Assembly: GCA_015523335.1 (NCBI GenBank)
Contig: WAKM01000057.1
Coordinates: 1 to 64,000 of the forward strand
From: Archaeoglobaceae archaeon
GTDB lineage: Archaea > Halobacteriota > Archaeoglobi > Archaeoglobales > Archaeoglobaceae
DNA: 64,000 nucleotides
Direction: 5' to 3'
Part shown: positions 1 to 9,631 of the stretch, one piece after another
Layout of the letters: each line of letters opens with the position of its first letter
Numbering within the stretch: position 1 is the stretch's first letter
The notes under the pieces: model-generated
What the model saw: the letters and a program-made list of their open reading frames with translations, nothing else
Database searches by the model: none
Told to the model about the DNA's origin: nothing
Position numbers and translations under genes: made by a program

Positions 1-8
1 TGCAAAGG

Positions 9-17
9 CTTAATAAT
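9..17 (+). promoter_or_regulatory. TATA box of feoB
   Basis: The AT-rich element CTTAATAAT is centred about 27 bases before the feoB ATG, the spacing expected for an archaeal promoter whose transcript starts at or next to the start codon. No ribosome site precedes the ATG, which fits a leaderless mRNA. This is inference from spacing only. Confidence 0.45.
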
Positions 18-40
18 CTAAGACGTTTTCGCTATGCTAA

Positions 41-1744
41 ATGAAGATAGCGATGGTCGGAAATCCCAACGTGGGAAAAACAGCCCTACTGAACGTGCTA
101 ACTGGTGGTAACTTCGAGGTCGGAAATTTTCCCGGCACTACCGTGGAGAAAAAGGAGGGAAAAGCCAAAATCGACGGTAGAGAAGTAGTATTCGTGGATT
201 TACCCGGTATATACAGCTTGGAAGCATACTCTTTGGACGAAAAGGTCGCGAAGGATTTTTTAACCAACGAAAAGCCGGACTTGATTTTAAACGTCGTAAA
301 CGCTTCTAATTTGGAGAGGAACTTATACCTTACCCTTCAGCTTGTCGATTTTAAAATTCCGATGATTTTGGTTTTGAACATGGTCGATGAAGCCGAAAAA
401 AAGGGAATTAAAGTCGATGCGGATAAGCTATCTAAGATTTTGGGTGTTCCGGTTGTAAAAACCGTTGCCGTAAAGGGAATTGGAATTAAAGAGCTTAAAA
501 GGGAGATTTTGAAGGGCGGTAGCGTTCCGAAGATCGAGGTCGGTGGAGATCTAAGATCCAAGCTTGAAACGGCTGAGAAAATCGTAAAAGAAGTCGTCAA
601 GATTGAAAGAACGAGGGTTGATCTAACAGAGGTCTTCGATGAGGTTTTCATGGATAGACATTTGGGGATTCCGATTTTCATCGCTTTTATGTGGATGATG
701 TTCACATTCACATACACCGTAGCTACCCCCCTCACCAACTTAATCGCATCGGTTTTCTCGATTCTGTCCGAAAGTATATCGAGTATGAACGGTATTTTGT
801 TCAGTTTGATCGGTAAAGGAATAATTAAGGGAGTCGGAAGCGTCTTAGTTTTCCTTCCGAACATTGCATTTCTGTTCATCGCCCTCGCTCTGCTCGAATT
901 GAGCGGTTACATGTCCCGTGCGGTTTATCTCATGGACGGAATTATGACTGCTTTCGGCTTAACTGGTAGATCCGTAATTCCACTCATTATAGGATTCGGG
1001 TGCAACGTTCCGGCGGTGATGGCTACGAGAACGATCGAAGATGACAAGGTCAGAATCGCGACGATACTCGTCAATCCCTTCATCTCCTGCAGTGCGAGAC
1101 TGCCGATATACGTTCTATTCGCGGGAATATTCTTTCCGACCATTGGCTCTGCCGTTATAATGGGTCTCTACGCCTTCGGAGTTGTCGTTGCGCTGATTTC
1201 GGCTCTTATATTTAGAAAGGTATTGCTGAGGGGCGAGGCGGAGTATATAATCGAACTCCCTCCTTACAGAATTCCGAACTGGAAGGATGTGTGGATTTTG
1301 ACTTGGAATAGAACCAAACACTTCCTCCAGAAGGCTGGAACAGTGATTTTAGCTATGTCTGTTGTTATATGGTTCTTAACGAACTTTCCGAATCCGAGCA
1401 TAGATAAAAGCTATGCTGGAATGCTCGGCAGATTACTGCAACCGTTGTTCGCTCCGATGGGCTGGAACTGGCAGTTCGTTCTCGCAATTCTGATGGGATT
1501 CGTTGCCAAGGAAGTCGTCGTCGAAACGCTGGGGATTCTAAACACACCGATAGCAAAGATAATGACGATGCCGCAAGCCTTAGCATTTATGGTCTTCTCC
1601 CTGCTTTACATGCCGTGCTTGGCTACGCTTGCAACGATTAAGGCTGAGACCGGATGGAAGTGGACGATCTTCGCCGTAGTTTACAGCTTCGCCGTAGCTT
1701 ATGTTCTCGCCCTAACGGTGGGGGTGGTAGCACGATTGATTTAG
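41..1744 (+). CDS. feoB: Ferrous iron transport protein B (FeoB)
   Basis: This 567-residue protein is a membrane Fe(II) transporter with an N-terminal GTPase. The G motifs are in order: GNPNVGKT (G1, near residue 7), FPGTT (G2), DLPG (G3) and NMVD (G4, near residue 111). From about residue 210 the protein is hydrophobic, with two Gate-type permease repeats; the conserved stretches FGCNVPAVMATRT and NPFISCSARLPIY lie near residues 322-350. It is shorter than bacterial FeoB (about 770) but typical of archaeal forms. No feoA is seen; it could lie to the left of the window. The ATG is preceded by a TATA box and looks leaderless. The assignment is secure from the motifs; Fe(II) specificity is from the family. 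Confidence 0.96.
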   Translation: MKIAMVGNPNVGKTALLNVLTGGNFEVGNFPGTTVEKKEGKAKIDGREVVFVDLPGIYSLEAYSLDEKVAKDFLTNEKPDLILNVVNASNLERNLYLTLQLVDFKIPMILVLNMVDEAEKKGIKVDADKLSKILGVPVVKTVAVKGIGIKELKREILKGGSVPKIEVGGDLRSKLETAEKIVKEVVKIERTRVDLTEVFDEVFMDRHLGIPIFIAFMWMMFTFTYTVATPLTNLIASVFSILSESISSMNGILFSLIGKGIIKGVGSVLVFLPNIAFLFIALALLELSGYMSRAVYLMDGIMTAFGLTGRSVIPLIIGFGCNVPAVMATRTIEDDKVRIATILVNPFISCSARLPIYVLFAGIFFPTIGSAVIMGLYAFGVVVALISALIFRKVLLRGEAEYIIELPPYRIPNWKDVWILTWNRTKHFLQKAGTVILAMSVVIWFLTNFPNPSIDKSYAGMLGRLLQPLFAPMGWNWQFVLAILMGFVAKEVVVETLGILNTPIAKIMTMPQALAFMVFSLLYMPCLATLATIKAETGWKWTIFAVVYSFAVAYVLALTVGVVARLI

Positions 1745-1797
1745 TATATGCTATCATATTTTTAGTCCTCGCTTGGTTCGAAGCGAAGAAGTCGTTT

Positions 1798-2016
1798 ATG
1801 AACGCTTTCGTGCTTTTGGTTGTGGCGATGACATTTCTTAAGGGATTCATAGTTAAGAGGAAATCTTACAGCTTCGTAGCTTCAATGATTGCAATTGTAT
1901 TTGCAGTTCTGATGACCCTCGTTTTGTTGGCGGTCGGTTCGTTTAGCTACGGGATTCTCGGCTACTTAGCACTGCCGGCTTTCATTTGGTATAGGAGGAA
2001 TATAGAGCAAACTTAA
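1798..2016 (+). CDS. Small membrane protein downstream of feoB
   Basis: I do not recognise this 72-residue hydrophobic protein. It follows feoB directly and has two or three predicted membrane helices and a basic C-terminus. The start is uncertain: ATG 1798 is the only standard start codon in this frame after the end of feoB, yet the codons before it (from about 1735) encode another hydrophobic segment, LVYAIIFLVLAWFEAKKSF, that looks like a real helix. Translation could begin at the ATT codon at 1735 or far upstream at ATG 1654, overlapping feoB by 91 bases. An accessory role in iron transport is only guessed from position. Confidence 0.55.
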   Translation: MNAFVLLVVAMTFLKGFIVKRKSYSFVASMIAIVFAVLMTLVLLAVGSFSYGILGYLALPAFIWYRRNIEQT

Positions 2017-2053
2017 GCCGAAAACTCTTTTAGACCGGCGAAGATCTACGAAC

Positions 2054-3283
2054 ATGAGCGAGATAGAAAGGGGATACAGAAAGATCGAGTGGGCTGAAAG
2101 GCACATGAATGTTCTCGCAAAGATCAGAGAGGAGTTCAGAAGAGAGAAACCTTTGGAGGGTTTCAGAATCGGTATGGCTCTTCACGTGGAAGCTAAAACC
2201 GCTGTTCTCGTAAAAACGCTAATCGCTGGTGGAGCGGATGTTGCGATAACGGGTTGCAACCCTTTGAGCACTCAAGACGATGTAGCGGAAGCTCTGAGGG
2301 ATATGGGAATAAAGTGCTTTGCGAGGAGGGGGATGAGCAGGGAGGAATACTACGAAGCCCTCAACAAGGTCATAGACACAAAGCCGGATATAATCGTTGA
2401 CGACGGGGCGGATTTGATATTCCTCTTGCACGGTGAAAGGAGCGACTGGGCTGAGAAAGTTTTGGGGGCGAGCGAAGAAACTACGACAGGCGTAATAAGG
2501 CTTAGAGCCATGGAGAGGGAGGGTGTGCTAAAGTTCCCGGTTATAGCGGTGAACGATGCATACACCAAGTATCTCTTCGACAACCGATACGGAACGGGGC
2601 AATCCACTTGGGACGGCATTTTCAGGGCGACCAACGTATTAATAGCTGGCAAAAACGTCGTTGTAGCTGGCTACGGATGGTGCGGAAGAGGGATAGCGAT
2701 GAGAGCCAAGGGATTGGGGGCGAACGTTATAGTCACGGAAGTCGATGAGATCAGGGCGCTTGAAGCGGTTATGGACGGATTCAGAGTGATGCCGATGGAG
2801 GAGGCGGCGAAGATCGGAGACATATTCATCACTGCTACGGGCAACATAAACGTAATAAGGGAGGAGCATTTTAAAGTAATGAAAGACGGCGCTATCTTGG
2901 CAAACGCCGGACACTTCAACGTTGAGATATCGATTCCGGACTTGGAAAAACTCAGCAAGAGGGTTAGGCAGATCAGGGATTACGTAACGGAATACGATTT
3001 GGGCGATAAGAAACTCTATCTCGTTGCCGAGGGAAGGCTCGTAAATTTGGTTGTCGGCGACGGACATCCGATAGAGGTCATGGACATGAGCTTCTCCGAT
3101 CAGGCTTTAGCCGTTAAATACATAGCCGAAAATCACGAGAAGCTCGAAAGGAAGGTTTACATGTTGCCGGAAGAGTTGGACAGAAAGGTGGCGAGGCTGA
3201 AGCTTGAGACCATGGGCGTAAAGATAGACAAGCTCACGGAGGAGCAGATCAAATACCTCAGCGACTGGAGGCACGGAACTTAA
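2054..3283 (+). CDS. ahcY: S-adenosylhomocysteine hydrolase (adenosylhomocysteinase)
   Basis: The 409-residue cytosolic enzyme cleaves S-adenosylhomocysteine to homocysteine and adenosine, removing the inhibitory product of methyl transfer. The N-terminal substrate domain has [13 protein letters not shown] (residues 40-52) and [15 protein letters not shown]; the Rossmann NAD site is [14 protein letters not shown] near residue 203; NAGHFNVEI and the C-terminal dimer segment follow. Length matches archaeal members, which lack part of the eukaryotic C-terminal region. In some methanogens the homologue prefers S-inosylhomocysteine; that cannot be decided here. The ATG follows the membrane gene by 37 bases. 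Not obviously in an operon, as the next gene is on the other strand. Confidence 0.96.
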   Translation: MSEIERGYRKIEWAERHMNVLAKIREEFRREKPLEGFRIGMALHVEAKTAVLVKTLIAGGADVAITGCNPLSTQDDVAEALRDMGIKCFARRGMSREEYYEALNKVIDTKPDIIVDDGADLIFLLHGERSDWAEKVLGASEETTTGVIRLRAMEREGVLKFPVIAVNDAYTKYLFDNRYGTGQSTWDGIFRATNVLIAGKNVVVAGYGWCGRGIAMRAKGLGANVIVTEVDEIRALEAVMDGFRVMPMEEAAKIGDIFITATGNINVIREEHFKVMKDGAILANAGHFNVEISIPDLEKLSKRVRQIRDYVTEYDLGDKKLYLVAEGRLVNLVVGDGHPIEVMDMSFSDQALAVKYIAENHEKLERKVYMLPEELDRKVARLKLETMGVKIDKLTEEQIKYLSDWRHGT

Positions 3284-3292
3284 ATGAGGTAG

Positions 3293-4495
3293 TCATCGAA
3301 ACTGTTCGAGGATCATCTTTTCCCAATCGCTTAAAGACGGACAGATCGTGCAACCGAGACGGTAGAATCCTTCGTAGTATAGGGGATGCAACTTAAGCCC
3401 GTTCATGAGGATGTAAAGCTGAACCATGCATCCGCTCCAATACTTTATCGGAAAAATCTCCTTCGCAACCCTATACTCGATCTCACTTCTTTCCCTTCTG
3501 ACCTTGCTTTCCGCTTCCCTGTCTCCGACTATGAGCGTTTGGGTGGCTATCCTCTGCAGTCCTTCCATTTTAAGCTTCGTGCACCATCTATTGCCGTGAG
3601 TAGGCATTCCGAACTTTTCAACATCGAAACTCACTTCGGATTTAACGAGCTCGACGTCCAACTTCTCGCACACGTATTCTACGTATTCCTCCGTGTGGGG
3701 CATCTCATGGCTTACCTTAACGTAGAGTGCCTTTACGTCATCGAGTGCCTTTTTTGCCAATATCAGCGTTGCGGTGCTGTCCTTTCCACCGCTGAACGGA
3801 ACTCCAGCATCTTCATCTACGTTTCTTCGAATGAAGTCTACTGAGACTTCCTCCAGTTTTTCGAGCCAACTACGATTTTTTTCGATCATCTTGTATACGT
3901 TTATCCTCTTCGGTTGGACTTCTCTGATATGAAGCTTCACGCTCAGCGGCTCCCCTATCTTTTTACTTATCACTGCCTTAAGCTTGGGAGTGTAAATCCA
4001 CTCTTCGTTGAGAAGCTTTCTAACGATCAGATTACCCTCCTCAACATCCACTCCAAAGACCCTCCTCGTGTTTTTAACGAATCCCTCTCCGATCACGAAG
4101 TATGCGTCGTAGTCGGGATGTATCTCGACTCCGAGCTCGTTTTTGTTAGCGAAGAGAAAGACCTCCTCGTCAAATTTAAAGCTCAGTCTTAACTTGGCTT
4201 TAGCCATTTCGAAAGCTTCCCTTATCACCTCCATCCTCGTGTTTCTGACGGCTTTTTTGCTCAGAATTACTATTTGGTAGATCGGAGTTACCTTGCGGAT
4301 TTCGGCTTCAACTTCTGAAGCCAACTCGATCTCGTCTCTTCCGAAGAAGAATATCGGTATCTTTTTTGCAAAACTTGAAAAATCGGCATCTTCGATCCTT
4401 CTAACTCCTCCCAAGCTTACAACTTCACAATTTACGGCATGTCTCAAAGCTTTCGCATCCTTCTTAGCTCTCGCAACCGCTACGAGCATCGTCAT
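3293..4495 (-). CDS. PAPS reductase-family (PP-loop) protein
   Basis: This 400-residue protein has an archaeal N-terminal region of about 200 residues (possibly RNA- or nucleotide-binding) followed by an adenine-nucleotide alpha-hydrolase domain. The PP-loop is FSGGKDST near residue 234. Later the protein has GNRWCTKLKMEGLQ and a C-terminal GCTICPS segment, giving three cysteines that could bind a metal cluster, as in the PAPS reductase/DndC family. The real substrate is unknown: assimilatory sulfate reduction, tRNA thiolation or another adenylation are all possible, so the usual label phosphoadenosine phosphosulfate reductase should not be taken literally. Its ATG overlaps the stop of the PspC gene by four bases, so the two are probably co-transcribed. 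Confidence 0.82.
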   Translation of the reverse strand: MTMLVAVARAKKDAKALRHAVNCEVVSLGGVRRIEDADFSSFAKKIPIFFFGRDEIELASEVEAEIRKVTPIYQIVILSKKAVRNTRMEVIREAFEMAKAKLRLSFKFDEEVFLFANKNELGVEIHPDYDAYFVIGEGFVKNTRRVFGVDVEEGNLIVRKLLNEEWIYTPKLKAVISKKIGEPLSVKLHIREVQPKRINVYKMIEKNRSWLEKLEEVSVDFIRRNVDEDAGVPFSGGKDSTATLILAKKALDDVKALYVKVSHEMPHTEEYVEYVCEKLDVELVKSEVSFDVEKFGMPTHGNRWCTKLKMEGLQRIATQTLIVGDREAESKVRRERSEIEYRVAKEIFPIKYWSGCMVQLYILMNGLKLHPLYYEGFYRLGCTICPSLSDWEKMILEQFR

Positions 4496-4839
4496 CTTCT
4501 AAGGAGAATTAAACCCGCTATTATCAATATCAGACCCAGCAAACCGGACGTAAACAATATCGGAAGGATTCCCTTCAGTAGTATCAGCAATCCGAAACCG
4601 ATCAGACCGTAAGCTAAAACCTTCTTGATTTTCTTCTCGTCGTATCTGTATTCGCCGTTTTCCGGCATAATTATGGCTAAAATAAGGTAAATCAAGATGA
4701 TTCTCGGATCTATTACGAACGCGATTAAAAAGATCAGTCTAACTATCGTCGGATCGACATCCAAGTATTCGGCTAATCCACTACAAACGCCGAACAGTAT
4801 CCTGTCCTTCCCCTTCCTAAGCCTTCTTTGCATTGTCAT
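4492..4839 (-). CDS. PspC-domain membrane protein
   Basis: The N-terminal 60 residues match the PspC domain: RILFGVCSGLAEYLDVDPTI then a membrane helix ending in the typical LAIIMPE. Two further hydrophobic segments follow, giving about three membrane helices in 115 residues. In bacteria PspC senses envelope stress; the archaeal role is not known. The gene overlaps the aldolase gene by 23 bases at its 5' end (a second ATG at 4833 would shorten the overlap) and overlaps the PP-loop gene by four bases, so it sits inside a tightly packed minus-strand operon. Confidence 0.85.
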   Translation of the reverse strand: MTMQRRLRKGKDRILFGVCSGLAEYLDVDPTIVRLIFLIAFVIDPRIILIYLILAIIMPENGEYRYDEKKIKKVLAYGLIGFGLLILLKGILPILFTSGLLGLILIIAGLILLRR

Positions 4840-5380
4840 TCGATATTGCGCGATATCTATATATAATTTCGCAGGAGTGCTCTAAATAGCAAGCTCTGTT
4901 GATGGCTTCGTAGATGTTCGTGCCGGCTGAGTAAATTCCGTGCCCTTTGACGACGACCACTCCGTTTTTTGCAACCTCCCTTGCAATCTCATCGGCGAGC
5001 TCCTCGCTTTTGAACTCACCCTCCACAACCCTAACACTCCCCAAAAACATGTTTCCTTCCAAATCCATAGGAACTATTTCGTCGTAGATAAACGAAAGCA
5101 CGACGTTGTATATTCCGTGGCAGTGAAGAACCGCTTTGTAATCGGTTTTTCTGTATATAGCATTGTGAACGATCAGATCGCTCGAAGCGTCCTTCGATTC
5201 TTCGCCGAGCTTAAGCGTCACGAAGTCCTGAGGCGTAAGTTCGTCCAAAATCGATCCGGTTTTCGTTATTACGATGTAATCTTCGATTCTGCAACTCATG
5301 TTCCCGCTCGCACCGTCTATAAGCCTTAGCCGTCCCAATTTCTTACCTATCCTTATCATATCGGCTATAGCCGTCAGCAT
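4817..5380 (-). CDS. Class II aldolase, L-fuculose-phosphate aldolase type
   Basis: A 187-residue class II (zinc) aldolase/adducin-family protein. Zinc ligands appear as HCHG (residues 89-92) and a third histidine in VVKGHGIY; GASGNMSCR near residue 24 forms the phosphate-binding segment. In methanogens the homologue (MJ1418) makes lactaldehyde from fuculose 1-phosphate for coenzyme F420; a CofC gene elsewhere in this window shows that F420 is made here, so the same role is plausible. Methylthioribulose-phosphate or other sugar-phosphate aldolases are alternatives. ATG 5380 was chosen over the upstream TTG 5389 because a GGGGT motif stands 8 bases before it. It starts 12 bases after cobA. Confidence 0.82.
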   Translation of the reverse strand: MLTAIADMIRIGKKLGRLRLIDGASGNMSCRIEDYIVITKTGSILDELTPQDFVTLKLGEESKDASSDLIVHNAIYRKTDYKAVLHCHGIYNVVLSFIYDEIVPMDLEGNMFLGSVRVVEGEFKSEELADEIAREVAKNGVVVVKGHGIYSAGTNIYEAINRACYLEHSCEIIYRYRAISNDNAKKA

Positions 5381-5392
5381 CCCGAACAACCC

Positions 5393-6136
5393 CTAATCGA
5401 ATCTCAAAAACTTTGCGAGCTTCTCCCTCAATTTTACGACATCTCCGATAACGATCACAGCCGGAGCCTTAACTCCAACCCTTTCAGCAACGTCCGCTAT
5501 ATCCTTAAGCGGGGCAACCGTTACCCTCTGCTCTTCCGTGCAACCCTTTTCGATTATCGCTACCGGCGTATTCGGATCCTTCCCGTGCTTCAGCAATTTC
5601 TCTACGTTCCTCCGCAAATTCGAGACTCCCATCAGAATTACTATCGTGGCGTTCAGCTTTGCCAAAGCCTCCCAATTTAGCCTTTCCCTTGCTTCCCTTC
5701 CAGTAATGAAAACGACCGCCGGATCGAACGATCTATGGGTAATCGGAATTCCGGCGTAAGCTGGAACTGCTATTGCCGAAGTTACGCCGGGAACGATTTC
5801 GAACGGAATTCCGTGATTGGCTAAGAACTCAGCTTCTTCCCCGCCCCTCCCAAAAACGAACGGATCGCCGCCCTTAAGCCTTACGACCTTTTTACCCTGC
5901 TTAGCATATTCCACGAGCAGTCTGTTTATCTCCTCCTGCCTCTTCTTATGCCTTCCAGCCCTTTTGCCGACATCCACGAGCTCTGCCTTCGTTTTCTTCA
6001 AAAATTCCTTCAGGTCTTCCCCGATAAGTTCGTCGTATAGGATCACATCAGCTTCCTTCAGAACTCTTTCAGCCTTCTTCGTAATTAAATCCAATCCTCC
6101 CGGTCCCGCTCCGACTATGTAAACCTTCCCCGTCAC
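5393..6136 (-). CDS. cobA: Uroporphyrinogen-III C-methyltransferase
   Basis: The 247-residue SAM-dependent enzyme methylates uroporphyrinogen III at C2 and C7 to give precorrin-2, the branch point to siroheme, heme (by the archaeal Ahb route), cobalamin and F430. Signature stretches are VGAGPGGLDLIT at the N-terminus, the family motif VRLKGGDPFVFGRGGEEAEFL (residues 83-103), PGVTSAIAVPAYAGIPITHR and a late MGVSNL. It is a stand-alone CobA without the CysG dehydrogenase part. The start is GTG; AAGGTGA overlaps it. It lies 31 bases after hemC, consistent with one tetrapyrrole operon hemL-hemC-cobA. Confidence 0.95.
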   Translation of the reverse strand: MTGKVYIVGAGPGGLDLITKKAERVLKEADVILYDELIGEDLKEFLKKTKAELVDVGKRAGRHKKRQEEINRLLVEYAKQGKKVVRLKGGDPFVFGRGGEEAEFLANHGIPFEIVPGVTSAIAVPAYAGIPITHRSFDPAVVFITGREARERLNWEALAKLNATIVILMGVSNLRRNVEKLLKHGKDPNTPVAIIEKGCTEEQRVTVAPLKDIADVAERVGVKAPAVIVIGDVVKLREKLAKFLRFD

Positions 6137-6167
6137 CTTCTCAGCCCCGAATTTTTAGCTTTACTCG

Positions 6168-7067
6168 TTAAAACCTCAGAATGAGATGCCTTATCTCCTC
6201 CTTCAAATTTCTCGCGATCTCCTTTGCCTCTTCAACGGCAGTATTAGGATTAAGTTCCTCATCGATCTTGACCTCTTCCCTCCCGTCAACGGACAAAATT
6301 TGGCAGATCAGCCGAACCTTCCCTTCGTATCTGGCATAGATACCGGCTGGCACTGCACATCCTATGCCTAACTCTCTTATAACGGCCCTTTCAACCTCTG
6401 CTTCCAAAGCGGTCTTCTCGTCGTTCATGAAAGACACCAGATCTTCCTCCCCTCTTCTCGTTTCCACGGCGATTATACCCTGATTCGCAGGGGGAACGAA
6501 GATTTCTGGATTCAATCTCTGGTATCTTATCTTCTCCGCCAATCCTAGCCTTATTAATCCGGCTTCAGCCAAAACTATCGCATCGTATAAGCCTTCGTTG
6601 AGCTTTCTTAGCCTCGTATCAACGTTTCCTCTCAGATTCTCGAATCTCAAGTCTGGTCTATACCATTTTAACTGTGCTCTTCTCCTCAAGCTTGAAGTTC
6701 CGATTAACGCCCCCTCCTTTATATCTTCGAGCGTAGAACCATCCCTTGTAATGAAAACGTCGCATGGACTATCTCTTTCGAGCACAGCGGCTATCGACGT
6801 TCCCTCAATCCTTACGCTTGGAACGTCCTTGTAGCTGTGAACGGCAATATCGATCTCGCCGTCAATCAGTGCGAGTTCGAGAGTTCTGACGAAGGCTCCG
6901 GTTCCCTTGAACTCATATAGCGGCTTGTCTTTCATTATATCTCCGGCACTCTTGATTATTCTGATCTCCACCTCGTAACCGACTTCTTTGAGCTTCTTTA
7001 CGACTTTTTCCGTCTGAGCTAAGGCTAACTTACTTCCTCTAGTTCCGACTACGACCTTCTCAGACAT
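6168..7067 (-). CDS. hemC: Hydroxymethylbilane synthase (porphobilinogen deaminase)
   Basis: The 299-residue enzyme joins four porphobilinogens into hydroxymethylbilane. Motifs are [14 protein letters not shown] at the N-terminus, AVHSYKDVP (residues 76-84), [11 protein letters not shown], and the dipyrromethane-cofactor cysteine in [12 protein letters not shown] near residue 236. Length is typical. It overlaps the upstream hemL by 19 bases, which indicates translational coupling, and is followed by cobA. A hemD (uroporphyrinogen-III synthase) is not in this stretch. Confidence 0.97.
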   Translation of the reverse strand: MSEKVVVGTRGSKLALAQTEKVVKKLKEVGYEVEIRIIKSAGDIMKDKPLYEFKGTGAFVRTLELALIDGEIDIAVHSYKDVPSVRIEGTSIAAVLERDSPCDVFITRDGSTLEDIKEGALIGTSSLRRRAQLKWYRPDLRFENLRGNVDTRLRKLNEGLYDAIVLAEAGLIRLGLAEKIRYQRLNPEIFVPPANQGIIAVETRRGEEDLVSFMNDEKTALEAEVERAVIRELGIGCAVPAGIYARYEGKVRLICQILSVDGREEVKIDEELNPNTAVEEAKEIARNLKEEIRHLILRF

Positions 7068-8320
7068 GTTCCCACGGCTTCGATCGTCTTCTTGACATCC
7101 TCATCGCTATGCGCATAGCTCACGAAGCAACATTCGTATTGGGATGGAGGGAAGAAAACTCCTTCCTTAAGCAGTTCCCAGAAGAACCGAACGAACTTCT
7201 CCTTATCCAGCTTCAACGCGTCTGCGTAGTTCCTTGGAGTTTCGCCGAAGTATACGCAGAACATCGATGCTATACGCCCGATCGAGTAATTAAGGTTCGA
7301 ATCTTCTATCTGATCCGCAATTCCCTTGGCAATAGCTTCCGTCGTTTTGTTCACCTTTTCGAGCACTTTATTTTCGATTATGAATTTTACCGTCGTATAT
7401 CCGGCTGTTAAGCTCAGAGGATTCCCGCTGAATGTTCCAGCCTGATACACCGCTCCGGAAGGGGCAACGTGCTCCATGATCTCTCTTTTCCCGCCGAATA
7501 TTCCGATCGGCAATCCTCCTCCGGCGATCTTTCCCAGAGTTGTTATATCGGCTTCGACTCCGTAGTATTCCTGTGCCCCTCCCAACGCCAATCTGAAGCC
7601 CGTAATTACTTCGTCGAATATCAGAAGAACGTCATTCTCCTCTGTAATCTTTCTAACCTCCTTCAGATATCCCTCTTCGGGCAGAATAAGGCTGGAGTTG
7701 CCCATAACCGGCTCCATGATTACGCAGGCTAAGTCGTCCCTATTCTTTTCGACTACATCCGCCAACGCCTCTACATCGTTAAACGGAACCTGAAGAGTAT
7801 TTTTCACGAAATCGGGCGGGACACCGGCTGAATTTGGAATGCCGTGAGTAGTTGCACCGCTTCCGGCTTTAACGAGCACGGCATCATGCGCACCGTGAAA
7901 GCTTCCTTCTATCTTCACGATCTTGTTTCTTCCGGTAAATCCCCTCGCAAGTCTTAAAGCGGACATCGTAGCCTCACTGCCGGTATTGACGAATCTCACC
8001 ATCTCTATGCTCTTGTATAACTTCGTAATCAGCTTGGCGTATTCGATTTCAAGCTCTATCGGAGTTCCGTAGAGCCAACCCTTTTCAAGTTGCTCGGCAA
8101 TCGCTTGCTTCACTATGGGATTGGCATGACCCAGAATGAGAGGGCCGTAGGCTAAACAGTAGTCTATGTATTCGTTTCCGTCGACATCCACGATCTTCGA
8201 TCCCTTAGCGTAGGCTGTGTAGAACGGAAAAGGCTTTACAGCTCTAACCGGAGAGCTAACACCGCCGGGCATCAACTTGACAGCTTCCTCATACAACCGC
8301 TTTGATTTGTCGAGCTTCAT
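7049..8320 (-). CDS. hemL: Glutamate-1-semialdehyde 2,1-aminomutase
   Basis: The 423-residue PLP enzyme makes 5-aminolevulinate from glutamate-1-semialdehyde in the C5 pathway. The family N-terminus [17 protein letters not shown], the PLP phosphate-site [30 protein letters not shown], and the lysine segment [12 protein letters not shown] are all present. I chose ATG 8320 because it gives the normal family N-terminus; an in-frame start at 8380 would add 20 atypical residues and overlap the DUF401 gene. The enzyme is usually coupled to HemA (glutamyl-tRNA reductase), which is not in the window. Confidence 0.96.
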   Translation of the reverse strand: MKLDKSKRLYEEAVKLMPGGVSSPVRAVKPFPFYTAYAKGSKIVDVDGNEYIDYCLAYGPLILGHANPIVKQAIAEQLEKGWLYGTPIELEIEYAKLITKLYKSIEMVRFVNTGSEATMSALRLARGFTGRNKIVKIEGSFHGAHDAVLVKAGSGATTHGIPNSAGVPPDFVKNTLQVPFNDVEALADVVEKNRDDLACVIMEPVMGNSSLILPEEGYLKEVRKITEENDVLLIFDEVITGFRLALGGAQEYYGVEADITTLGKIAGGGLPIGIFGGKREIMEHVAPSGAVYQAGTFSGNPLSLTAGYTTVKFIIENKVLEKVNKTTEAIAKGIADQIEDSNLNYSIGRIASMFCVYFGETPRNYADALKLDKEKFVRFFWELLKEGVFFPPSQYECCFVSYAHSDEDVKKTIEAVGTCLRRS

Positions 8321-8358
8321 GGGTCTTGATTCAAGCTTCCGCAAATTAACGTTTTTGA

Positions 8359-9540
8359 TCAAATTAGGTAAGCTATCCATACGACGGACATAAGAACTAT
8401 TCCGGCTGGAATGAGGTATCTGTAGACCTTCCCCAAATCAGCCGAATAGTATTCGGACGTTAAGATTAGGCAGAGGTGTAGGGGGGACATCATAACTCCA
8501 AGAAGCCCCGCTCCGAAGACGAGCATGAGGTTTTTTGGAATGAAACCACTACCTACGCCGGTAAAGGCTGTAAGTAAAGGAAGGGCTATCGCCGAATAGC
8601 TTATTTCGATGCCAACAGCGAAGCCTACGACGAATGCAAGTAAGAACGATGCTATCGGGGTTGGAATGCTCAGTTCCGTAAGATGGTTGAAGAATATCTG
8701 AGCGGAATGAGTATATGCTATGAGATCCTTGTAGAACATCACGGCAAAGATCAAAAGGACTATCTTCGGATCCAAAGTCCTTCTCAGGATCTTCTTAACC
8801 TTCGCTATGCTCGGTCTTTTGTGGATGTATAGGAGAAGAACGGCTATGGGCAGAGTAATCGCCAAATCTACTCTCAGAATTATCGCGAGTATGACTACCA
8901 ATATCAAAGGGTAGAGGGCCGAAATTAAGTTCTTCAGAGTTTCAAACCTAAATTCGCCCAACTTGAGGGTGTAATTCCGCAAGAATATGATTCCGGCCAG
9001 TATCATTCCAATCGTAACAGGATAGCAAGCTTCGATGATCTTAAGGTAGCTGACCTCCACGACCATCGCACCGATTATAAAGCTTGGATAGAGGGGCCAT
9101 ACTGGAACCCAGAGGTGTCTGAACCAATAATTCACGAACGTTGCTTCCTCGGATTCCACTTTATACCTTTTTATGAGATCGGTAAGCATTATTGCGGAAA
9201 CCAGAGCTCCTCCGGGCATAGGCAAAAATCCGACTATTGCAGGCAATATCGCCAAGCTCAGCTTTCCGACGATGTCGGAAATCGCCGTGCTCAACCTTTT
9301 GAGTAAGCCCAACTCCTGCATCGAAAATCCCAAAGTAAAGGCTGAGATTACGATTACGAGCAACCTGATGGTTTGATAGTTCGTTACAACCAAGAGTAAC
9401 CTATCGAAGGTTTCGGATCCTATGGTAAGGATTCCCAAAACGAACGCTCCTACGAATATCGCAACACTCACGTTTACATTCAACCTGATTAGAATTAGAA
9501 TTAAAGAGATCGAGACTAATAAAGCTAAAGAAGGATCCAT
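8359..9540 (-). CDS. DUF401 family integral membrane protein
   Basis: The protein has 393 residues and about ten hydrophobic segments, with conserved [15 protein letters not shown] near residue 110 and [17 protein letters not shown] near 310. These belong to the DUF401/TIGR00529 family, which resembles gluconate/citrate-type permeases of the ion transporter superfamily. Substrate unknown. The ATG has a TATA-like ATTAAAATA about 26 bases upstream and no ribosome site, so the mRNA is probably leaderless. It lies 38 bases before hemL on the same strand and may head the tetrapyrrole operon. Confidence 0.85.
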   Translation of the reverse strand: MDPSLALLVSISLILILIRLNVNVSVAIFVGAFVLGILTIGSETFDRLLLVVTNYQTIRLLVIVISAFTLGFSMQELGLLKRLSTAISDIVGKLSLAILPAIVGFLPMPGGALVSAIMLTDLIKRYKVESEEATFVNYWFRHLWVPVWPLYPSFIIGAMVVEVSYLKIIEACYPVTIGMILAGIIFLRNYTLKLGEFRFETLKNLISALYPLILVVILAIILRVDLAITLPIAVLLLYIHKRPSIAKVKKILRRTLDPKIVLLIFAVMFYKDLIAYTHSAQIFFNHLTELSIPTPIASFLLAFVVGFAVGIEISYSAIALPLLTAFTGVGSGFIPKNLMLVFGAGLLGVMMSPLHLCLILTSEYYSADLGKVYRYLIPAGIVLMSVVWIAYLI

Positions 9541-9560
9541 GACAAGCGATTTACGTGGGG

Positions 9561-9612
9561 TTTATTTTAATTGTTTTTTGGCTGATCCTAACATCATCCA
9601 AACTTTTAAATC
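9561..9612. promoter_or_regulatory. Divergent promoter region, DUF401 gene / moeA
   Basis: Two TATA-like elements face away from each other in a 91-base gap: TTATTTTAAT (9561-9572, read on the minus strand) about 26 bases before the DUF401 start, and ACTTTTAAATCC (9601-9612, plus strand) about 24 bases before moeA. Both spacings predict leaderless transcripts. Evidence is spacing and composition only. Confidence 0.5.
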
Positions 9613-9631
9613 CATTGGAAATTTTACGGAT

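Noticed and set aside
2219-3067. Reading frames antisense to ahcY (2219-2431, 2639-3067)
   Set aside because: They are shadows of a strongly conserved gene, with no ribosome site or family motif.
9422-9631. In-frame extension of moeA upstream of ATG 9632
   Set aside because: It overlaps the DUF401 gene on the other strand and precedes the moeA TATA box; the MoeA homology begins just after 9632.
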